Positions 54,162-63,224 are shown, counted from the first letter of the stretch. The stretch: DNA of 64,000 nt from Rossellomorea pakistanensis (GCF_016908495.1 NZ_JAFBDZ010000005.1:62001-126000), one strand, 5' to 3'. Translations and numbers: made by a program. The notes: generated by a model from the letters alone, not told the origin.

Positions 54162-55331
54162 ATGATGAATCGTTTTACTATTCCACGCGACATTTATTTT
54201 GGGGAAAATTCACTTGATAAGTTAAAAGAATTAGAGGGTAAGAAAGCAGCGTTAGTCATTGGAGGAGGCTCGATAAAGAAAACGGGTAATCTAGAACGTA
54301 TTCAAGGCTTGCTTTTAGAAGGTGGAATTGAAAACCGTGTCATCGAAGGAATCAATACAGAGCCAACCGTTCAAATGGTAAAAGAAGGTGTAGACATATT
54401 AAATAATTTTGAGCCTGACTGGGTAATCGGAATCGGTGGAGGTTCTGTAATGGATGCTGCAAAAGCGATGTGGTTATTCTATGAACATCCTGCTCTAACT
54501 TTTGAAGAAGCAGCAAAACCTTTTACATTACCAAAACTTCGTACAAAAGCAAAATATGCTGGGATTCCAACAACAAGTGGAAGTGCAGCTGAAATTTCCA
54601 ATTTGTCCGTTATTACAGATGAGAGAACGAATATTAAATATCCATTAGCCGATTTTGAATTAACTCCAGACATTGCAATTATTGATCCTGTGATGGTAGA
54701 GTCGATGCCAAAGCATATTACAGCATATACTGGTATGGATGCTTTTACACATTGTGTTGAAGCATATGTTGCAAAGTCGCGTACAGTATTTACGGATGCA
54801 CTAGCAATTGAAGGGGCGGCAATTATTAAAAATAATCTTGAAGATTCGTATAATGGTGACCAAGAAGCTCGAAATGAAATCCATAATGCTCAAGCGATGG
54901 CTGGTATGGCGTTTGCTAATGCAGTACTTGGTAACGTACATAGCTTAGCACATAAAAGCGGTCCAACATTCGATATCCCACATGGTTGTGCAAATGCTAT
55001 TTATTTACCGTATGTCATTCAATTTAATCGAACAGTCGTAGCGGATCGTTTTGCAACAATTGCAAAACGATTAGGACTTGCAGGGAATACAAATGATGAA
55101 TTAGTCGATGCGTTGGTTTCATATATTCGCAATCTAAATACAGAAATGAATGTGCCAAATAGCCTTCAAGAGTTCGGTGTAACAGAAGAAATCTTTAATA
55201 AGCATGTCGATGATATGGCGAAAAACGCCGTAACAGATCCATGTACAGGAACAAACCCTCGTGAAACTTCGGTTGAAGAAATGAAACAGTTATATGTTTC
55301 AGCATTTTACGGGAAAGATGTGAATTTTTAA
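54162..55331 (+). CDS. Iron-containing alcohol dehydrogenase
   Basis: 389 residues. Rossmann part GIGGGSVMDAAKAMWLFYEH and GIPTTSGSAAEIS (NAD(P) binding), then the metal ligands Asp and His in TGMDAFTHCVEAYV and two His in NVHSLAHKSG and FDIPHGCAN, all present. GGAGGGGAC precedes ATGATG. Likely reduces aldehydes or butanal-type substrates. Under probable control of the divergent HxlR, suggesting an aldehyde stress response. Confidence 0.92.
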   Translation: MMNRFTIPRDIYFGENSLDKLKELEGKKAALVIGGGSIKKTGNLERIQGLLLEGGIENRVIEGINTEPTVQMVKEGVDILNNFEPDWVIGIGGGSVMDAAKAMWLFYEHPALTFEEAAKPFTLPKLRTKAKYAGIPTTSGSAAEISNLSVITDERTNIKYPLADFELTPDIAIIDPVMVESMPKHITAYTGMDAFTHCVEAYVAKSRTVFTDALAIEGAAIIKNNLEDSYNGDQEARNEIHNAQAMAGMAFANAVLGNVHSLAHKSGPTFDIPHGCANAIYLPYVIQFNRTVVADRFATIAKRLGLAGNTNDELVDALVSYIRNLNTEMNVPNSLQEFGVTEEIFNKHVDDMAKNAVTDPCTGTNPRETSVEEMKQLYVSAFYGKDVNF

Positions 55332-55661
55332 TTTAAATATTCTATCTTTATTGATTTTAACGACAGATAGTATGGAATTTTAAAAAACTTTATCATGATA
55401 TTAAATAAATGAAGACTAATATTATAATATTGTGTAGTAAAAAATACTGATATATTGAACTTTGGTCATTATATTGTTCAAGTCCCATAAACGCCTTTAT
55501 AAAGAAAACGATCAGAAGTTTAATCCTCTGATCGTTTTTCGTCTATTCAGTATTAATTGTTATGGTATTAAACAGTATAATTGCTAAATTGGATTTTGTA
55601 CTTCAAAACAGAACCCGTTCTCCCATTCTAAATGGTGTGACGTAAGGTCTTTTTTACGCCA
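55332..55661. other. Spacer with bidirectional terminator
   Basis: AAAACGATCAGA (55505) pairs with TCTGATCGTTTT (55527) around a 10-base loop, with T runs on both strands, between converging genes. Nothing else seen. Confidence 0.7.
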
Positions 55662-56432
55662 TTATATATTTCTAACATAATCCCACATATTCTTCCCGAT
55701 CAAAAAAACCGTAACCAAAATGAATAACACTCGTACATACGCTGCTCCCTTTTTAATAGCAAAATGAGAACCCACTAAGGCTCCTGCTATCATAGAAATC
55801 CCCATCGGTATACCATATGCAAAATGAACCAGATCAAGAAAAATGAAGAGGATCAGGGCTGCAATGTTGCTCCCAAAGTTTAGAAATTTGGCATTTCCCG
55901 CTGATTGTAAAAAATCGAAGCCGATCATTAAAAAGGCAAACAAAATAAATGAACCTGTTCCCGCGCCTAAAAACCCATCATAAAAACCAATTCCAAATAT
56001 GACAAGGGCAAAGAGCAAGGCTTTTTGCCAGGTGAGCTTTCGATACGTTGATTCACTTCCCCAGTTTTTCTTTAGAATCGTATAGATAGCGACAACGATT
56101 AAGAGAACCAATACCAATGGTTTTAATAGGTCGGGAGAGAGAAAATTAACCAGTAAAGCCCCTAATAAGGACCCTATAAAGACTAGGGGAAACAGTTTCG
56201 ATACTAGACGGAAATCAACTTTTCCCGATCTGATAAAGGCAATCGTACTTGTCAACGACCCCATTGAACTGGCCAACTTATTGGTAGCAATCGCTACAGA
56301 AGGAGGAAGTCCAGAAAATAATAAAGCGGGTATCGAGATTAATCCTCCTCCCCCAACAACCGAATCAATAAAAGCAGCTAGAAATCCGAAACCTATCAAT
56401 AACAGAAGTGTATAAGCATGAATATCTTCCAT
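55662..56432 (-). CDS. TSUP-family (TauE/SafE) anion permease
   Basis: 256 residues, about eight hydrophobic helices, with the two TSUP repeats: FIDSVVGGGGLISIPAL and GFYDGFLGAGTGSFILFAF. Exports or imports sulfur-containing or organic anions. AGGAGG lies upstream of the ATG at 56432. It is divergent from a TrmB-like regulator followed by an enolase-superfamily enzyme, so the cargo may relate to N-acyl amino acids or sulfonates. Confidence 0.88.
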   Translation of the reverse strand: MEDIHAYTLLLLIGFGFLAAFIDSVVGGGGLISIPALLFSGLPPSVAIATNKLASSMGSLTSTIAFIRSGKVDFRLVSKLFPLVFIGSLLGALLVNFLSPDLLKPLVLVLLIVVAIYTILKKNWGSESTYRKLTWQKALLFALVIFGIGFYDGFLGAGTGSFILFAFLMIGFDFLQSAGNAKFLNFGSNIAALILFIFLDLVHFAYGIPMGISMIAGALVGSHFAIKKGAAYVRVLFILVTVFLIGKNMWDYVRNI

Positions 56433-56468
56433 CCGAGTAACCTCCTTATTGTAGAAGAACGAGTCTAC

Positions 56469-56555
56469 AAATTCGTTGTAAAGGATTAATATTTAATTAG
56501 TCACTATTAAGATAGTAACTAAATTATTTTCCCCTGTAAATAGGAAATTCGTTGT
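56469..56555. promoter_or_regulatory. Candidate operators between TSUP and TrmB-like genes
   Basis: AAATTCGTTGT occurs twice in direct orientation (56469-56479 and 56545-56555), and between them lies an imperfect palindrome AGTCACTAT-TAAG-ATAGTAACT (56499-56520). All lie between two divergent genes. Confidence 0.45.
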
Positions 56556-56638
56556 TCCAACATTTCTAACAGAATCGATTTCACAAAGAGATTTGTTATG
56601 ATAGGGTTATAAACTTACTATTTGTGCTGGAGGGTACT

Positions 56639-57418
56639 ATGCAAGATCTCATTCAAAAAATTCAATCGCTAGGTTTTAGTCAGTATGAAGCAAAGGCTTA
56701 TGTTTCTTTAGTCCGCCAAGGAACAACGAGTGCGTACCAAGTAAGTAAAGAATCGGGAATTCCAAGGGCACGTATATACGAAATATTGAATGGGCTTGAG
56801 GAAGAGGGGATTGTGATCAAAGAGGCAATTAATGATTCGGTTCAATACTCTCCGCTGCCTGTCGATGTATTTTTAGAATCCGTCCAATCGAAATGGGACC
56901 AAACCTATCAATCCATAAGCCATACATTAAAAGACATAGAACAAACAGACCCTATACCTGACAACCGTGTTATGACCCTTAAAGGGGAAAGGCATATCCT
57001 ATCCTTTTGTCGGACCCTATTGAAAAAGGCTGAAAAAAGAATTGTCGTTTCTTTGTGGGACAAGATGTATGAGAGACTGGAACAAGACCTAGAAGTTAAA
57101 ACAATGAATTGCAGTCTAAAAGGTATTGTCTTTCAGGTGGAAAATCCATTATCGGGTCTAGATCTCCATCGTAAGACAAGCTATGTTGATACTATCGGAG
57201 AAAATAAATGGTTTATCCTGTCCATTGATGGTCGGGAAATGATCTATGGTCCATCTATTGAAGAAAGAGAAACAGCCTTTTACACAGACGATCCTGTTCA
57301 TATTTATCTTCTGGAGAATTATATTTGGCATGATATCCTTGTGAATCGCCTAGTGAAAAGGGGTCAAGAGGATACGGAAAAATGGATTTCAAAGGAAAGA
57401 AATCAATTTTTCCAGTAG
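56639..57418 (+). CDS. TrmB-like transcriptional regulator
   Basis: 259 residues from the ATG at 56639 (CTGGAGGG upstream). The N-terminal TrmB winged helix is clear: IQSLGFSQYEAKAYVSLVRQ, ESGIPRARIYEILNGLEEEG. The C-terminal part (about 110-255) is a TrmB-type sensor domain with a phospholipase-D-like fold (ILSFCRTLLKKAEKRIVVSL). Probably regulates the menC/NSAR-like gene 40 bases downstream and the divergent TSUP permease, in response to a small ligand. Confidence 0.85.
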   Translation: MQDLIQKIQSLGFSQYEAKAYVSLVRQGTTSAYQVSKESGIPRARIYEILNGLEEEGIVIKEAINDSVQYSPLPVDVFLESVQSKWDQTYQSISHTLKDIEQTDPIPDNRVMTLKGERHILSFCRTLLKKAEKRIVVSLWDKMYERLEQDLEVKTMNCSLKGIVFQVENPLSGLDLHRKTSYVDTIGENKWFILSIDGREMIYGPSIEERETAFYTDDPVHIYLLENYIWHDILVNRLVKRGQEDTEKWISKERNQFFQ

Positions 57419-57458
57419 CCAAAGGTAGCCTATTAAATCTAGTTAAGGGGGAATCTAG

Positions 57459-58583
57459 ATGAGTCATCTTCAACCAATTCAACTAAAGGAAGTTACTCTA
57501 CATAAATTAATGATGCGTTTAAAATCGCCTTTTTCAACAAGCTTTGGAACCTTTCAGGATAAAGAGTTTTTTGTGATTGAGGCAGTAGGGGAGAGTGGAT
57601 TGATTGGCTGGGGGGAGAGTGTCGCTTTTTCAAGTCCGTGGTATACGGAAGAAACGTTCAAAACGAACGAGCATATGCTGGAGGATTTTTTAATTCCGCT
57701 TTTATTGGAAAACCCAGTGAATCATCCGGATGAAGTATCAGAGCGTTTTCTGCCAATTCGCCGCAACAATATGGCGAAAGCAGCACTCGAAGGAGCCGTT
57801 TGGGATCTTTATTCGAAGCAACTGGGAATTCCGTTGGCGAAAGCATTAGGTGGAACGAAAAAAGAAATCGACGTCGGGATTAGCATTGGTGTCCAAGATA
57901 CAATGAACGATTTGATTCAATTGATAGAAGGGTATCTAGAGGAAGGCTATAAACGGATAAAGGTGAAGATTAAGCCTGGCTGGGATGTTGAGGTTATCAA
58001 AGAACTACGCAGAAATTTTCCAAGTCTTCCATTTATGGCCGATGCCAATTCGGCGTATACGTTAAAAGACATTGAACTGCTAAAACAATTAGATGAGTAC
58101 AATTTATTGATGATTGAACAGCCGCTTGCCTATGACGATATTGTTGATCATGCGATACTCCAGAAAGAACTGAAGACACCCATCTGCCTTGATGAAAGCA
58201 TCCTTTCATTTGAAGATGCCAGAAAAGCCATCGAACTGGGAAGCTGCCAAATCATTAATATTAAAATTGGCCGGGTCGGTGGATTATCCGAGGCGAAAAA
58301 AATCCATGACTACTGCAAACAAAAAGGGATTGCTGTTTGGTGTGGGGGCATGCTTGAAGCGGGAATAGGGCGAGCCCATAATATTGCTCTCACAACGCTG
58401 GATCAATTCATCCTCCCTGGCGATACCGCGGGGTCCTCCCGATACTGGGAGAGAGACATCATTGATCCAGAGGTCACCGTTCATAATGGACAAATCGTCG
58501 TTCCGGACACTTCTGGAATAGGTTATGAAGTAAATCGGGAGGTACTTAGAAGCTATACCATCGAAACTAAGACGTTTTCGTAA
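57459..58583 (+). CDS. o-Succinylbenzoate synthase / N-succinylamino-acid racemase family (enolase superfamily)
   Basis: 374 residues. Catalytic lysine pair KVKIKPG (second Lys about residue 169), metal ligands in [17 protein letters not shown] and CLDESIL, second catalytic Lys in [10 protein letters not shown], and [14 protein letters not shown]. All MenC/NSAR catalytic positions are present. Because it lies in a regulator-permease locus and not with menaquinone genes, racemisation of N-succinyl amino acids (or dual activity) is the likelier job. AAGGGGGAA precedes the ATG. Confidence 0.87.
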   Translation: MSHLQPIQLKEVTLHKLMMRLKSPFSTSFGTFQDKEFFVIEAVGESGLIGWGESVAFSSPWYTEETFKTNEHMLEDFLIPLLLENPVNHPDEVSERFLPIRRNNMAKAALEGAVWDLYSKQLGIPLAKALGGTKKEIDVGISIGVQDTMNDLIQLIEGYLEEGYKRIKVKIKPGWDVEVIKELRRNFPSLPFMADANSAYTLKDIELLKQLDEYNLLMIEQPLAYDDIVDHAILQKELKTPICLDESILSFEDARKAIELGSCQIINIKIGRVGGLSEAKKIHDYCKQKGIAVWCGGMLEAGIGRAHNIALTTLDQFILPGDTAGSSRYWERDIIDPEVTVHNGQIVVPDTSGIGYEVNREVLRSYTIETKTFS

Positions 58584-58653
58584 TGAAAGTTGGTTTTTAA
58601 AGGGCCTTTTGTATAACGAATTTGGTCAATCATCTTCATCTCCCTTTTGTTTT

Positions 58654-58688
58654 AAAAACAGGTTGCCAGCAACGGCAACCTGTTAAAA
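58654..58688. terminator. Bidirectional intrinsic terminator
   Basis: AACAGGTTGCC pairs with GGCAACCTGTT around a 6-base loop, with A/T runs both sides, between the converging 57459-58583 gene and tatC. Confidence 0.85.
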
Positions 58689-58691
58689 AGC

Positions 58692-59420
58692 TTATTCAAA
58701 AGATAATTCGTTTCTTTTCAGCTTTCTTCGGAAAACAACTTTTGATAATAGCACACTACATTCATATAAAAACAACAGTGGGATGATGACTAGAATATCT
58801 GACAGAATATCTGGCGGCGTGATGAGAACAGCCGTTACGATTAAAATGAAATAAGCATACTTTCTAATTTTTTGTAAACGGTAAGGGTTTAAGACTCCTA
58901 GACTTGTTAGGAACATAATAATGACTGGAAGTTCAAATAAAAACCCGAATGGTAGAGTCATATGGATCAAAAAGCGAAAATATTTTTCGGTCGTGAAGAA
59001 GGTCATCACCATATCTTCCGTTAAGGACAGAAGGAAGTTTAAGACAATTGGGAAGATAATGAAGTACCCAAAGCCGATTCCTAAAATAAAGAGAATAAAT
59101 AGAGCTGGAATATAAGCTAATGTCACCTTCTGCTCTTTTTCGTTCAATGCCGGCCGAACAAAAAGCCATACCTGGTGGGCAGCAACAGGAATCGAACCGG
59201 CAATCGCGATGACACCTGCAAGTATGAAATAGACCCAGATGATATCACTTGGACCAAGAACAGCGAGCTTGATCGATAAATCTTGTACTAACCAATTGTA
59301 GATATTTTCAACATAGATAAAGGCGATGATAAATAATAGGATAAAAAATCCTAATGTAATGATAAGGCGTTTACGTAATTCTTCTAAGTGACCGACTAGA
59401 TTCATATTCTGGGTATCCAT
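58692..59420 (-). CDS. tatC: Twin-arginine translocase subunit TatC
   Basis: 242 residues, six hydrophobic helices. The N-terminal GHLEELRKRL (signal-peptide docking), a conserved HQVWLFVRPALNEKEQ loop, FLFELPVIIMFLTSLGVL and FILIVTAVLITPPDILSDIL are TatC hallmarks. Last gene of a four-gene minus-strand set (phoX, CxxH/CxxC, tatA, tatC). Receptor of the Tat export machine in the cytoplasmic membrane. Confidence 0.95.
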   Translation of the reverse strand: MDTQNMNLVGHLEELRKRLIITLGFFILLFIIAFIYVENIYNWLVQDLSIKLAVLGPSDIIWVYFILAGVIAIAGSIPVAAHQVWLFVRPALNEKEQKVTLAYIPALFILFILGIGFGYFIIFPIVLNFLLSLTEDMVMTFFTTEKYFRFLIHMTLPFGFLFELPVIIMFLTSLGVLNPYRLQKIRKYAYFILIVTAVLITPPDILSDILVIIPLLFLYECSVLLSKVVFRRKLKRNELSFE

Positions 59421-59491
59421 TGATTAACACTCCCTCTTACAAAAAAGAGATGCAAGCGTTAAACATGACTTACATCTCCCCGTTCTTTTTA

Positions 59492-59704
59492 CTAAACTGC
59501 TTTCTTATCTTTATTCTTGAATTTATCTTTCTCTTCGTTGCTGCTATCGTCATCTGAAACGAGGTCACGTGTAGATTTTTTGAATTCTTTCAGCGTTGAA
59601 CCGAATGCACGTCCAATTTCCGGCAATTTGGAAGGACCGAAAACAATCAAAGCGATCACAAGTACAAGGATTAATCCTGGAATTCCAATATTTTGTAACA
59701 TCAT
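59492..59704 (-). CDS. tatA: Twin-arginine translocase subunit TatA
   Basis: 70 residues: a short transmembrane helix ([14 protein letters not shown]), the [20 protein letters not shown] amphipathic helix with the FGP hinge, and a charged tail. A bifunctional TatA as in Bacilli, without TatB. GGAGGG lies upstream. Thirteen bases downstream of the CxxH/CxxC gene, 71 bases before tatC. Confidence 0.95.
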   Translation of the reverse strand: MMLQNIGIPGLILVLVIALIVFGPSKLPEIGRAFGSTLKEFKKSTRDLVSDDDSSNEEKDKFKNKDKKAV

Positions 59705-59717
59705 AATACCCTCCTAT

Positions 59718-59906
59718 TCAAATTACAGTTTCTAATGGTATTTTTTTCTGAGGAAAAAAGTTAAACAATTTGTAATCCGCTTTTTCACTGCAAATATGGC
59801 ATCTGTAACTTCCGAAATCCTTATCTTCTTCTGAAATTAAGTGAATATGTGGAAGGTGAATGATCTCTAAACCTTCCTTTACATGTTTAGAACAAACGAT
59901 GATCAT
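59718..59906 (-). CDS. CxxH/CxxC small zinc-binding-like protein
   Basis: 62 residues from the ATG at 59906, set by AAGGAG seven bases upstream; the longer frame overlaps phoX. MIIVCSKHVKEGLEI and YRCHICSEKADYKL give a CxxH and a CxxC pair, the pattern of the Bacillus CxxH/CxxC family (TIGR04129), presumably a zinc knuckle. Function unknown. Its position between a Tat substrate and tatA suggests a link to export, or simple hitch-hiking. Confidence 0.8.
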   Translation of the reverse strand: MIIVCSKHVKEGLEIIHLPHIHLISEEDKDFGSYRCHICSEKADYKLFNFFPQKKIPLETVI

Positions 59907-59934
59907 CCAAAAACTCCTTCCATGCTCATGCCTT

Positions 59935-61557
59935 TTATTTAAAACGGCCACCTTGAATCGCTACTAAGCAAGAGCGACCGAACTTTTGTCCAGGGTAAGG
60001 ATTCCATGTAGACGGATGTTGAACGTCTAGGAATAACGTTTTTTCATCCGGTGTCAGCCATGGACCTGTCACTTCAGAGCCTTGTGGGCCTGAGGCAAAT
60101 TGGTGCGGGATTCCATATTCCTTCCCATCGGTTGGAATCATGAACACACCGCAGTTTTTGTAAGCTGCATACATATTATCTTCTGTAGCAGCAAAGTCTT
60201 CTACGACCCAAAGGTTTCCTTTGCTATCAAAGTGAAGATTATCGGGACATGTGATCCCGCTTTGCTGTCCACCCGCCACAAATACTTCGAAAGTAAATGA
60301 ATCGCTGCCATGATCGTCATTTTCAGGAACAAATCGGATAATTTGTCCATGGAAATTTCCGTGGTCTGAATTATTCGTTAAGGATAAGAAAACACTTCCG
60401 TCTTCTGGGTGAATTTCAACATCTTCTGGGCGATCTAAACGGGTACCCCCGACAATTTTTGCTGCTTTACGTGCATTTGTTAATACATCTGCTTGGTCAT
60501 CAAATTCTTTTTGAAGTGCTGGATTTGCAGCATAATCCAGGGCAATCCATTCTTGCTTTCCAAGGTTGGCTACATATAACGTTCCTTTTTCTAAAAGATC
60601 AAAGTTCGCATTGCGGTTCTTTTTATTGAATTTTTTTTCACTGACGAATTTGTAGAAGCACTCATCACGGCTATCGTCACCCATATAAACGACTACTTTA
60701 CCATCTTTTGTTAGGCCCATTGCTGCGTTCTCATGTGCGAAACGACCTAACGCTGTATGCTTGCGAACTGGTTTGGAAGCATCGAACGGATCAACTTCAA
60801 CCACCCAACCGTAGTGCTCATCAGTGAAATTAGGCCAACCATAATCGTCACCGTATTCTGTGTTCTCCTCACAGGATAAGGCGGTATCCCATAAAGTACG
60901 ACCGCCACTACAGTTTCCAAGAGAACCTTCAACAGTAGTCGCTCCTTTAACAGACTTACTTCCACGGGCAGGACCTGTTAATTGGATCGGAGTTTTCCCA
61001 TCAACACGACGGTTATAGGTATCATCTTGAACCATTTTCCACTCGCCGTTTTCTTTTTTTACACGAATAACGGAACCACCCACGGCTACCTTTTCCATCT
61101 CTAGCAACTCAGGGTATTTTGACTGGGAAAGCTTTTCTTTAACAGTGTCATAAGATTCATTGATTCCTAGAATCTCCATGTAGTTACCAGGCTCAGGGAA
61201 TTCGTGGTTCACCCAGATTAACCCTTCTTCTGAATCGGTGCCTCCCTCTAAACTATCGATAGGGAAGTAAACAGTAAGGTCAGCAGCATCCCCGAAGATT
61301 TCCCCTTTAGAGTTGATTTGATCTCCATAAGAAGCAACGATGTTGTATCTATAGCCCTTTGACAAAACTAAGTCATTTTCCCATGTGCGATCAATTGGTT
61401 TGAATGGCGTCGTAAGTGGTTTCCCGCCACCTTTCCCATGACCTTTGCCATGCTTTTTAGCATCTGCTGTATCGGATAAAACACCAAGTCCAGTCGAAGC
61501 AGCAACTAGGGCAGCAGTACCGCTTCCAACGTATGTTAAAAATAATCGGCGATCCAT
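59935..61557 (-). CDS. PhoX-family (DUF839) phosphatase with Tat signal
   Basis: 540 residues from the ATG at 61557 (GAGGAG upstream); the in-frame extension is not a signal sequence. The N terminus MDRRLFLTYVGSGTAALVAA is a Tat signal (RRxFL). The body is a beta-propeller of the PhoX/DUF839 group: GLIWVNHEFPEP, LSCEENTEYGDDYGW, RFAHENAAMGLTKDG, RLDRPEDVEIHPEDGSVFLS, CPDNLHFDSKGNLWVVED, the acidic calcium/iron sites of PhoX. Secreted folded with its metals. First gene of the phoX-tatAC operon, preceded by Pho-box-like repeats. Confidence 0.9.
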   Translation of the reverse strand: MDRRLFLTYVGSGTAALVAASTGLGVLSDTADAKKHGKGHGKGGGKPLTTPFKPIDRTWENDLVLSKGYRYNIVASYGDQINSKGEIFGDAADLTVYFPIDSLEGGTDSEEGLIWVNHEFPEPGNYMEILGINESYDTVKEKLSQSKYPELLEMEKVAVGGSVIRVKKENGEWKMVQDDTYNRRVDGKTPIQLTGPARGSKSVKGATTVEGSLGNCSGGRTLWDTALSCEENTEYGDDYGWPNFTDEHYGWVVEVDPFDASKPVRKHTALGRFAHENAAMGLTKDGKVVVYMGDDSRDECFYKFVSEKKFNKKNRNANFDLLEKGTLYVANLGKQEWIALDYAANPALQKEFDDQADVLTNARKAAKIVGGTRLDRPEDVEIHPEDGSVFLSLTNNSDHGNFHGQIIRFVPENDDHGSDSFTFEVFVAGGQQSGITCPDNLHFDSKGNLWVVEDFAATEDNMYAAYKNCGVFMIPTDGKEYGIPHQFASGPQGSEVTGPWLTPDEKTLFLDVQHPSTWNPYPGQKFGRSCLVAIQGGRFK

Positions 61558-61642
61558 TTCTAAGCACTCCTCTGCAAAATATGTAGAATCTCTTAACACC
61601 TCCTATTGTAGTGATATTGGAGGCAAATTTTAATGAATTAGA

Positions 61643-61678
61643 TGTAAACTATTGTTAAAAAACGATAAAGATTGTTAA
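61643..61678 (-). promoter_or_regulatory. Pho box: four 10-bp-phased PhoP-type repeats
   Basis: Minus-strand hexamers TTAACA, TTATCG, TTAACA, TTTACA (plus-strand starts 61673, 61663, 61653, 61643) are spaced exactly 10 bases, close to the PhoP consensus TT(A/C/T)A(C/T)A with about 11-base phase. They lie 86-121 bases upstream of the phoX ATG. Confidence 0.7.
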
Positions 61679-61857
61679 CTTTTTTGATTATTTTATTATT
61701 GGGAGAAAGGTCTCTTGAAATGATGGGGTGAGAAGTGGTTTTAGTGAGCGGAGGCTTTTAAAGATAGTTCAGGTAGTTAGATGTAGTTCTATTACATTAT
61801 TTTGAATGTGAAGAATCAATTTTGTAAAAGGGTGTTTACATAAATCGCGAATTTGCA

Positions 61858-61966
61858 GTCGAAATTTGTCGAACGGTCAATATATTAGTGGTTTTGGACA
61901 AATAAAGTGGAGCGACGGACAAATTATCTAAGCCGACGGACAAATTAACGCCAAAAATGGACAAAT
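61858..61966. repeat. 109-bp direct repeat A with four GGACAAAT motifs at 21-bp period
   Basis: GGACAAAT begins at 61896, 61917, 61938 and 61959, exactly 21 bases apart. The whole 109 bases match repeat B (63055-63163) at all but about 7 positions. The left part contains GTCGAAATTTGTCGAACGG and CAATATATTAGTGGTTTT. No coding frame. It ends 97 bases before the NERD gene. Confidence 0.9.
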
Positions 61967-62062
61967 TATTGCCCTCCGAATATATTATCATGGCAAAAAG
62001 AAGGAATCAGTTAAGCTAATATAGAATAAAACTATGATTCTTACATAATAAGGAGTGATCTA

Positions 62063-63037
62063 TTGATTATTAAGGCAAGAAAACCCTCTATATTCCTCAT
62101 GCAGCTAGAAACTTTACTCAAAAGAATAAAGCCCCAGCATCCAAGGCGGGCTTTAGTAGAAAAAGACTATCAAAAATTTAGAGCGGGTTATAATGGAGAA
62201 AAGTCTATTGACTACTACCTCTCTGATCAAATCGAAAGTAAAAAAACCTTCCTATTTCATGATCTCCGTTTACCCCAAAAGGATAAATATTTCCAACTTG
62301 ATACGCTAATTTTGACCCCCGCTGTTCATATTTTCTTAGAAATAAAGAATATTTCCGGGACGATCTTTTTTGAAAGGAAGTTTAAGCAAATTATTCGAAA
62401 AACAAAAGAAGGCTTAGAGGAAGGGTTTCCAGATCCATTATTCCAAATTGAACGACAAACTGCCTTATTAAAAAAATTCCTCTTGAAATTAAATACTCTT
62501 CCTACTCCACTGATCCCACTAGTCGTCATTAGCAACCCCAACACCGTTATTAAATCAAATGACAGCAGCCTATCCGATACGATTTTACATGCCGCCAGAC
62601 TCCCTTTTCGAATAAACGAAATTTTAGGTAGCTTTCCTAATGAAATCCTGCACTCAAAGGACATGAATAGAATTAAAAGAGCTTTATTAAAGCAAAACGC
62701 TCCCCAAACGATCAATGTTTTTGATCGATATTCCCTAAAATCGAATGATATTATAAAAGGTGTTGAATGCGGGCAATGTGGAACATTTAAGATGAAAAAG
62801 AAAAACAGAAGATGGAGATGTGATCACTGCTTGTGCGTCGATTCCTTAGCCTATATCGAAGCTTTAAAGGACTTTGCACGTCTATATGGGCCATCCATCA
62901 CCAATCGTCAACTAAGGGAGTTTTGTTTGATTTCTTCTACATCGGTTGCCAATAAGATCTTATCATCCCTAAACTGTCCTTTTACAGGGGGAACGAAAGG
63001 GAGAATTTACGATCTTTCCGGATTGCTTGATAGGTAG
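62063..63037 (+). CDS. NERD-domain nuclease-related protein with zinc ribbon
   Basis: 324 residues, TTG start at 62063 eight bases after AAGGAG. The NERD domain (about 40-150) has AGYNGEKSIDYYL and the PD-(D/E)xK-like pair Asp in FQLDTLIL and ExK in IFLEIKNIS. Then a four-cysteine ribbon (CGQCGTFKMKKKNRRWRCDH with a further Cys), about residues 235-256, and a C-terminal helical part (FARLYGPSITNRQLREF). Cytoplasmic, no signal. NERD proteins are presumed DNA-processing or defence nucleases. Flanked on both sides by 109-bp direct repeats. Confidence 0.85.
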   Translation: MIIKARKPSIFLMQLETLLKRIKPQHPRRALVEKDYQKFRAGYNGEKSIDYYLSDQIESKKTFLFHDLRLPQKDKYFQLDTLILTPAVHIFLEIKNISGTIFFERKFKQIIRKTKEGLEEGFPDPLFQIERQTALLKKFLLKLNTLPTPLIPLVVISNPNTVIKSNDSSLSDTILHAARLPFRINEILGSFPNEILHSKDMNRIKRALLKQNAPQTINVFDRYSLKSNDIIKGVECGQCGTFKMKKKNRRWRCDHCLCVDSLAYIEALKDFARLYGPSITNRQLREFCLISSTSVANKILSSLNCPFTGGTKGRIYDLSGLLDR

Positions 63038-63054
63038 CGTGAACTGTGAAATGA

Positions 63055-63163
63055 GTCGAAATTTATCGAACGGTCAATATATTAGTGGTTTTGGACAAAT
63101 AAAGTGGAGCGACGGACAAATTATCTAAGCTCACGGACAAATAAACACACAAAATGGACAAAT
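63055..63163. repeat. 109-bp direct repeat B with four GGACAAAT motifs at 21-bp period
   Basis: GGACAAAT begins at 63093, 63114, 63135 and 63156, again exactly 21 bases apart. About 94 percent identical to repeat A over the same length. It starts 17 bases after the NERD stop. Confidence 0.9.
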
Positions 63164-63224
63164 GAATCGCTAAGTTATATTGAGGCTAACTTTGGCTATT
63201 CTGATATTTTCAAAAAAATAACAC

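Noticed and set aside
61890..61970. CRISPR array from regularly spaced GGACAAAT motifs
   Set aside because: The repeat is only 8-9 bases with 13-base spacers, and the spacers are conserved between the two copies. That does not fit CRISPR repeats (about 24-40 bases) and no cas gene is present.
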